From Ramlibacter ginsenosidimutans (GTDB lineage Bacteria; Pseudomonadota; Gammaproteobacteria; Burkholderiales; Burkholderiaceae_C), in assembly GCF_042678185.1 (NCBI RefSeq), contig NZ_JBHUDQ010000020.1: a stretch of DNA of 64,000 nucleotides, one strand, 5' to 3'. How positions within the stretch are numbered: position 1 is the first letter of the stretch; each line of letters begins with the position of its first letter. The position numbers and the translations under genes were made by a program. Positions 59,523 to 64,000 of this stretch are shown here, in pieces. The notes under the pieces were generated by a model. That model made no database searches. It saw only the letters and a program-made list of their open reading frames with translations, and had not been told where the DNA came from.

Positions 59523-60686
59523 TCACTTGCCGCGCTGCGCCAGCACTTCCGCGGGCTGCACGATCTGGCCGGTGTGGTTGCTCCAGTGGTTCTTCGTGAA
59601 GCTGATGACGGCGGCGATGTCGGTGTCGCTCAGGGTGCCCTTCCACGACGGCATCGCGTTGCGGCCGTTGAGGACGACGTGGATCTGCTTGGTCTTGTCC
59701 GGATCGTTGACGATAGGCGAGCCGTCCAGCGGCAGGATCGGGCCGGCGCCCTTGCCGTTCGGCTGGTGGCAGGCCTGGCAGTTGGCCGTGTAGACCTTCT
59801 CGCCGCGCGCCTCGAGGTCAGGCAGCGTCCAGACCTTGGACGGGTCATCCGCCTTGGCGGCCATGATCTTCTTCTGGTCGGCGGTCCACTTGGTGAAGTC
59901 GTCCTGGCTCACGACCTTCACGTGGATGGGCATGTACGCGTGCTCCTTGCCGCACAGCTCGTAGCACTGGCCGTAGAAGTCGCCCACCTTCTCGCTGCGG
60001 AACCAGGTGTCGCGCACGAAGCCGGGGATCGCGTCCTGCTTCACGCCGAAGGCCGGCACGCCCCAGGAGTGGATCACGTCGTTGGCCGTCGTGATGATGC
60101 GGATCTTCTTGTTGACCGGCACCACCAGCGGGTTGTCGACTTCCAGCAGGTAGTTGTTCGGGACGTCGGGGCCGCGGGCGCCCTCGTTGGAAATCTCGCG
60201 GTGCGCCGGCAGCAGCGTCGACACGAAGCTCACGCCTTGCGGGTCGCCGTTGAGGTAGTCATAGCCCCACTTCCACTGGTAGCCGGTGGCCTTGATGGTG
60301 AGGTCGGCGTTGGACGTGTCCTTGGAAGCGACCAGCACCTTGGTGGCGGGCAGCGCCATGCCGATCACGATGAGGAAGGGGATGATGGTCCAGATCACTT
60401 CCACCGTCACCGACTCGTGGAAGTTGGCCGGCTTGTGGCCCACGGACTTGCGGTGCTTCCAGATGGAATAGAACATCACCGAGAACACGGCGATGAAGAT
60501 CACGAGGCAGGTGACCAGCATGAACCAGTGCAGCCAGGACTGCTCCGCCGCGATGCGGGTGGCTGCCGAGGTGAGGTTCAGCTGCCGGACGCCGGGGCCG
60601 CCGGGCAGGTCCTGCACGGCGTGGGCCGTGCCGGCCAGTGCGCCCGCCAACGAAAGCAGCGCCGCGATCTTCGAAAAACTCTTCAT
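59523..60686 (-). CDS. ctaC: Cytochrome c oxidase subunit II with fused cytochrome c domain
   Basis: 387 aa. Signal peptide SFSKIAALLSLAGALAGTAHA, two membrane helices, then the cupredoxin CuA domain (CYELCGKEHAYMPIHV: Cys, Cys, His, Met ligands). Residues about 285-387 are a cytochrome c domain with heme motif CQACH and axial Met in NAMPSWKG. This places it in the caa3-like group of subunit II. Start ATG 60686; a longer N-terminus upstream is not needed. First gene of the oxidase operon. Confidence 0.98.
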   Translation of the reverse strand: MKSFSKIAALLSLAGALAGTAHAVQDLPGGPGVRQLNLTSAATRIAAEQSWLHWFMLVTCLVIFIAVFSVMFYSIWKHRKSVGHKPANFHESVTVEVIWTIIPFLIVIGMALPATKVLVASKDTSNADLTIKATGYQWKWGYDYLNGDPQGVSFVSTLLPAHREISNEGARGPDVPNNYLLEVDNPLVVPVNKKIRIITTANDVIHSWGVPAFGVKQDAIPGFVRDTWFRSEKVGDFYGQCYELCGKEHAYMPIHVKVVSQDDFTKWTADQKKIMAAKADDPSKVWTLPDLEARGEKVYTANCQACHQPNGKGAGPILPLDGSPIVNDPDKTKQIHVVLNGRNAMPSWKGTLSDTDIAAVISFTKNHWSNHTGQIVQPAEVLAQRGK

Positions 60687-60739
60687 CGTTTTCAGCCTCA
60701 AGCCTTCTATAAACCTGTCCCGCGCCGGCTCCACGGCGC

Positions 60740-61216
60740 TCACGCCTCGCGCAGCGCGCGGCGGAGTTCCCGCGCCAGCAGCGGCCGCAGTTCCGGCCGC
60801 ACGTAGCGCCCCACGCTCACCCTCCGGCCCTGCCCCGAGACCTCGATCAGCGATCGGTCGTCTCCCGCCGGCTCCACGCGCACCCAGTCGCGATGGAATT
60901 CGGCCCGCTCCAGGCGCCCGCCGTTCTCCAGTTCCACCACCAGCCGCCGCCCGGAGAGCAGGATGTGCTCACGGTCGGCCGCATGCCGCGCGTACGCCAG
61001 GAAGGCAATCCCCACGGCCGCGAGCTCGAGCCAGGCGAACGGGAGGACCAGCACTGCCCCGTGCAGCCAGAACACGCTGCCGATTCCCAGGGTCACCACG
61101 CACAGCGAGGCATACAGCCAGCCCAACTGGGCCGGCGTCACCGAGCAGTTGCGCCCCAGGAACCAGTGAATGGCCTGGCCCTGGACGGTGGCGAAGCGGA
61201 ATACGAAGTCCGACAC
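60740..61216 (-). CDS. DUF2244 membrane protein
   Basis: 158 aa with two membrane helices (LGWLYASLCVVTLGIGSVFWL and AVLVLPFAWLELAAVGIAFLAY), then a small cytoplasmic domain (LLSGRRLVVELENGGRLERAEFHRDWVRVE). DUF2244 proteins often precede ctaC in alpha- and betaproteobacteria; function unknown. Start GTG 61216 gives the family N-terminus (DFVFRFATVQGQ); it lacks a clear Shine-Dalgarno, so an upstream start is possible. Confidence 0.85.
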   Translation of the reverse strand: MSDFVFRFATVQGQAIHWFLGRNCSVTPAQLGWLYASLCVVTLGIGSVFWLHGAVLVLPFAWLELAAVGIAFLAYARHAADREHILLSGRRLVVELENGGRLERAEFHRDWVRVEPAGDDRSLIEVSGQGRRVSVGRYVRPELRPLLARELRRALREA

Positions 61217-61327
61217 GGGCGACGCACGTAAATCAACCGCGGATTGTAGCGGCCCCAGCCGTGCCACTTTCCGGGGCTTGGACCCTTGACGTTGCGCAAG
61301 CGAACCTGCGGGCGGCACTGGCCGCAC

Positions 61328-62218
61328 CTATTTCCGGCCGCCGCGCAGCATGCTGCGCATGTCGGCGACGGAAACGGCGGTCTGTTCGCCCACCTTGGCC
61401 CGCGGCGTCGGCTTGAGCGCGTGCCCGTACACGATCTCGAAGCTGAGGGCCAGCTGGCCATCGGGCCCGGTGCGCAGATGCGTGTCCAGAGCTCGCAGCA
61501 GCGTCTCTTTCCAGCCCGCCCCGCGCAGGGCCGGGAAGCGCGCCGGATGCAGGTTCGCGCCGAGTTCGCGCAGTTCGGCGAGCAGACGCTCGGGCGTGGC
61601 GAACGAGAGGGCGATCCGCTCCATGTCCATGACGGGCTCCGCGAAGCCGGTGTGCACGAGCATGTCGCCCCAGTCGTGCATGTCCGTGAACTCGTGCGTC
61701 GGGGGCGGCCAGCCCAGTTCGGCGTACAGGGTGCGCAGCTCGCGCACGGTGTCCGGCCCGAGGCAGGAAAACATCAGGAAGCCGTCGACCGCCAGGCTCT
61801 GGTGCCACTGCTGCATGAGCGCCTGCGGGTCGGCAACCATGTGCAGGTGCATGTTGGACCAGAGCATCTGCACGCCGCCTTCGGGCAGCGGTCCGAAGTC
61901 CGGCTGGTCGCCCCGGGTGAGGCGCTTCCACCACGAACCCGCGAGGCACTCCTGGGCGACGGCTTCGAGGCGTGGCTGCGGTTCGACCACGTGCACGCGC
62001 GCTTGCGGATACCGGCGCACGATGCGCGCATGCGCCGCGAGCCCGCCGCGCACGGCCTCCCAGTCCGCCCAATCAGGGGGAGCGCGCTTGATCCACTCCA
62101 GCCGCTCCTCCATGCGCCGGCCCACTTCCTCGTGCAGCCACGGCGACGCCGCCGGCGCGGCCTGCGCCCAGCGGGCAGCAGCGACGGGATCGATGGTGGG
62201 CGGACGTTCAGAGGCCAT
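61328..62218 (-). CDS. BioC-like methyltransferase with degenerate SAM motif
   Basis: 296 aa. Resembles BioC/NDUFAF5-type methyltransferases: FMFSCLGPDTVRELRTLYAE, FTDMHDWGDMLVHTGFAEPVMDMERI are family-typical. The Gly-rich SAM motif I is not visible; the matching region reads DWEAVRGGLAAHARIVRR before VHVVEPQ. It may bind SAM poorly, act as an assembly factor, or use an altered pocket. In BioC the protein methylates malonyl-ACP for biotin synthesis, but no other biotin gene is nearby. Start ATG 62218, divergent from comF. Confidence 0.75.
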   Translation of the reverse strand: MASERPPTIDPVAAARWAQAAPAASPWLHEEVGRRMEERLEWIKRAPPDWADWEAVRGGLAAHARIVRRYPQARVHVVEPQPRLEAVAQECLAGSWWKRLTRGDQPDFGPLPEGGVQMLWSNMHLHMVADPQALMQQWHQSLAVDGFLMFSCLGPDTVRELRTLYAELGWPPPTHEFTDMHDWGDMLVHTGFAEPVMDMERIALSFATPERLLAELRELGANLHPARFPALRGAGWKETLLRALDTHLRTGPDGQLALSFEIVYGHALKPTPRAKVGEQTAVSVADMRSMLRGGRK

Positions 62219-62247
62219 GGGCAGGGCTGCGAAGTATATTGTTGAGG

Positions 62248-62955
62248 ATGGCCGACGCCTGGCTTGCGCGCTGGATGAACGATCTTCCGAGCCGATGCGC
62301 GGTGTGCGGCGCATGGCCCGCGCGCCCGGTCTGCGAGCGCTGCGTGCAGCACTTCGGCCAGCCGCGCCACCGGTGCCGCTCGTGCGCCCTGCCCCTGCCG
62401 GACGGCGTCGATGTGTGCGGCGCCTGCGTGCGCGAGCCGCCGCCACTGGATGCCTGCTACGCAGCCGTGTCGTATTCCTACCCGTGGTCGACCTTGCTCG
62501 CCCGCTTCAAGTTCAGCGGCGAGCCGGGCTGGGCCCGGGTGCTGGCCGAGCGCATGCAGGCCGTGCCGGGCGTGCGCGAGGAGATCGCCCGCGCCGATTG
62601 GGTGCTGCCCCTGCCGCTGGCGCCGGGCCGGCTCGCCGAACGCGGATTCAACCAGGCGCTGCTGCTGGCGCGCGCCCTCGCCCGCGCGAAGGCCGATTCC
62701 GGATTGCTGCTGCGCCTGCGCGAGACCGGCTCGCAGACCGCACTCGACCGCAAGCAGCGCCGCGCGAACGTGCGGGATGCGTTCGGCGTCGAGCCGTTGC
62801 GCGCCGACGCCTTGCGTGGGAAGGCCGTGCTGCTGGTCGACGACGTCATGACCAGTGGAGCGTCGCTGCATGCGGCCGCCGAGGTCGTGCGGTACGCCGG
62901 CGCGCACCGGGTGGCCGCGGTCGTGCTCGCCCGCACGGAACAGGACTTCGCGTAG
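62248..62955 (+). CDS. comF: ComF family phosphoribosyltransferase-like protein
   Basis: 235-aa ComF/GntX-type protein linked with DNA uptake. N-terminal zinc-binding cysteines (CAVCGAWPARPVCERCVQHF, then CRSCALPLPDGVDVCGACV) and the C-terminal phosphoribosyltransferase loop VLLVDDVMTSGASLHAAAEVV. Start ATG 62248; a TTG at 62239 adds three residues. Followed by trmL after 20 nt. Confidence 0.93.
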   Translation: MADAWLARWMNDLPSRCAVCGAWPARPVCERCVQHFGQPRHRCRSCALPLPDGVDVCGACVREPPPLDACYAAVSYSYPWSTLLARFKFSGEPGWARVLAERMQAVPGVREEIARADWVLPLPLAPGRLAERGFNQALLLARALARAKADSGLLLRLRETGSQTALDRKQRRANVRDAFGVEPLRADALRGKAVLLVDDVMTSGASLHAAAEVVRYAGAHRVAAVVLARTEQDFA

Positions 62956-62975
62956 CGCGCAGCGAGAATGCCGGG

Positions 62976-63449
62976 ATGTTCCACATCGTCCTGGTCCACC
63001 CGGAGATTCCGCCCAACACCGGCAACGTCATCCGGCTGGCCGCCAACACGGGCTGCGCGCTGCACCTGATCGAGCCGCTGGGCTTCTCGATGGAGGACAG
63101 GCAGTTGCGCCGGGCCGGGCTGGACTACCACGAGTACGCGCAAGTGCAGCGCCACGCCGACTGGGACGCCTTCCTGCGCAATGCGGCGCCGGCGCGCGAG
63201 CGCCTGTTCGCGCTCAGCACGCGAGGCGCGCGCTCCGTGCATGAGGTCGCGTTCGCACCCGGCGACTGGCTGGTGTTCGGATCCGAGACGAGTGGGCTGC
63301 CGACGCCACTGCTGGAGAGCTTCGCCGCCGAACAGCGCTTGCGCCTGCCGATGCGCGCCGGCCAGCGCAGCCTCAACCTCTCCAACGCGGTCGCGGTCAC
63401 CGTGTTCGAAGCCTGGCGCCAGCAGAACTTCGCCGGCGCCGGCTCGTGA
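62976..63449 (+). CDS. trmL: tRNA (cytidine/uridine34-2'-O)-methyltransferase TrmL
   Basis: 157-aa SPOUT methyltransferase modifying the wobble base of tRNA-Leu. Conserved motifs: VHPEIPPNTGNVIRLAANTGC near the N-terminus, FGSETSGLPTPLL near residue 105, and LPMRAGQRSLNLSNAVAVTVFEAW forming the SAM knot. ATG 62976. Probably cotranscribed with comF. Confidence 0.96.
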   Translation: MFHIVLVHPEIPPNTGNVIRLAANTGCALHLIEPLGFSMEDRQLRRAGLDYHEYAQVQRHADWDAFLRNAAPARERLFALSTRGARSVHEVAFAPGDWLVFGSETSGLPTPLLESFAAEQRLRLPMRAGQRSLNLSNAVAVTVFEAWRQQNFAGAGS

Positions 63450-63577
63450 GCACGGACAGCCAGCGACACACGCAAACTTTGGTTGCACCCCGCTCAGTTT
63501 GAAAGGCCGGGCAGAGTCCTGCATCTGCGTCTAACCGGCCCGCGAGGGCAGGCCAGGCAACCCAGACTCCTTTCCTT

Positions 63578-63603
63578 AGCCCGCTTCGTGCGGGCTTCTT
63601 TTT
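63578..63603 (+). terminator. Rho-independent terminator downstream of trmL
   Basis: AGCCCGC pairs with GCGGGCT around TTCGT, followed by TCTTTTT. It is 129 nt after the trmL stop. Confidence 0.85.
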
Positions 63604-63677
63604 GGGATCTTCGCGGGTTCGGGGAGTGTTCTTGGTGCGTTCCCTGGCCAGACGGGGCACAGTGTTGCGGCCAGCCC

Positions 63678-63763
63678 GTAGGCTGGTGGTGAGCCGCAGG
63701 CGAACCCCAGCTCGCTGCGCTACGCTGGAACGCTGGGGTTCGCGGTGCTCACCGCCAGCCTAC
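63678..63763. repeat. Long inverted repeat, GTAGGCTGG family, copy 3
   Basis: GTAGGCTGGTGGTGAGCCGC...GAACCCCAGC, a 20-nt spacer, then GCTGGGGTTCGCGGTGCTCA...CCGCCAGCCTAC. Same arm order as copy 1. Confidence 0.88.
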
Positions 63764-63930
63764 GAGTACGGAAGGGCCGGGAGTCGTCCCCGCAGGGGCC
63801 CGACTGCTCATCGTCGCGGCAGGCGGCGTGCGGTGCAGGCCCGCATCAGGGGCATCGCCTGGAAGCCGGTCCGGGCGGCGGAGCGCGGCTCGAGAGCGCA
63901 GCGTCGAACCGCGCGTACGTTTCATGCTGA

Positions 63931-63995
63931 CGCGGCACTTGTCCGAGCAGAGAGTTTGACCGCGCGCGGGCAAACTCTCTGCGAGTTGTGCCGCG
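63931..63995. repeat. Long imperfect hairpin at the window edge
   Basis: CGCGGCAC (63931-63938) pairs with GTGCCGCG (63988-63995), and CAGAGAGTTTG (63948-63958) pairs with CAAACTCTCTG (63971-63981), around a loop rich in CG. It may be part of a larger element cut by the window end. Confidence 0.7.
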
Positions 63996-64000
63996 CGACG

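Larger units (their letters stand above)
63450..64000. other. Gene-free, repeat-rich end of the window
   Basis: No supported gene in these 551 bp. Contents: a terminator at 63578-63603, the third GTAGGCTGG inverted repeat (63678-63763), and a long imperfect hairpin (63931-63995). Between 63770 and 63930 I see nothing recognisable. Confidence 0.75.

Noticed and set aside
57605..59599. Open frame of 664 codons on the plus strand
   Set aside because: Opposite ctaD; His/Arg-rich shadow.
63749..63973. Small basic reading frame on the minus strand
   Set aside because: It spans a repeat and a hairpin, is Arg/Pro/Ala-rich and lacks a convincing start or family feature.

Overview
The window is 64 kb of very GC-rich, densely packed chromosomal DNA from a betaproteobacterium of the order Burkholderiales, most likely family Comamonadaceae (a Ramlibacter- or Variovorax-like genus; the genus is a guess). 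The grounds are a Bug-type periplasmic binding protein, a cta cluster containing ctaG, DUF2970, DUF2909 and a tiny oxidase assembly protein, the order lolB-ispE-tRNA-Gln-prs-rplY-pth, a CIRCE box in front of rpoH, and several short repeat families typical of this group. I see no insertion sequence, prophage, CRISPR array or rRNA operon.

Layout. 1-11.0 kb is an accessory catabolic region. A six-gene minus-strand operon encodes a luciferase-like monooxygenase, a flavin reductase fused to an FCD-like domain, two acyl-CoA dehydrogenases, an enoyl-CoA hydratase-like protein and an NDP-forming acyl-CoA synthetase cut by the window edge. A divergent LysR regulator faces it, followed by an SMP-30 lactonase, a class III CoA-transferase and a Bug binding protein. 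Together these suggest uptake, CoA activation, flavin-dependent oxidation and beta-oxidation of an unidentified acid. 11-16 kb holds two lipoproteins, a bestrophin-like channel, a small unknown protein and tRNA-Ile2(CAT). 16-31.3 kb is housekeeping: hrcA, nadK, recN, rapZ, mutY, a dynamin-like GTPase, mutM, a TPR protein, lolB, ispE, tRNA-Gln, prs, rplY and pth. 31.3-40.9 kb has a frameshifted DUF4124 gene, a ferredoxin, a complete Dpp/Opp-type ABC importer with an amidase and a TTC38-like protein, and a histidine phosphatase. 41-50.5 kb has coaD, rsmD, a catalytic and non-catalytic M16 peptidase pair, ftsY, cutA, an Mpo1-like protein, rpoH and a 7TM protein with a degenerate GGDEF domain. 50.5-61.2 kb is a HEAT-repeat protein and the aa3-type cytochrome c oxidase cluster with heme A synthesis and copper delivery genes. 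61.3-64 kb has a BioC-like protein, comF, trmL and repeat-rich DNA.

The least ordinary feature is the way repeats sit at gene junctions. A 60-bp unit begins with the TGA stop of the upstream gene and ends with the Shine-Dalgarno and GTG start of the next gene (before mutY and, in tandem, before lolB). A related unit fills the ctaG-DUF2970 gap, and an inverted-repeat-bounded unit fills the gap between the SCO gene and the HEAT gene. A further palindromic repeat is translated in frame at a domain boundary of the acyl-CoA synthetase and spans the stop/start overlap of the two transporter ATPases. HrcA and the CIRCE box of rpoH lie in the same window, which links two heat-shock regulators.
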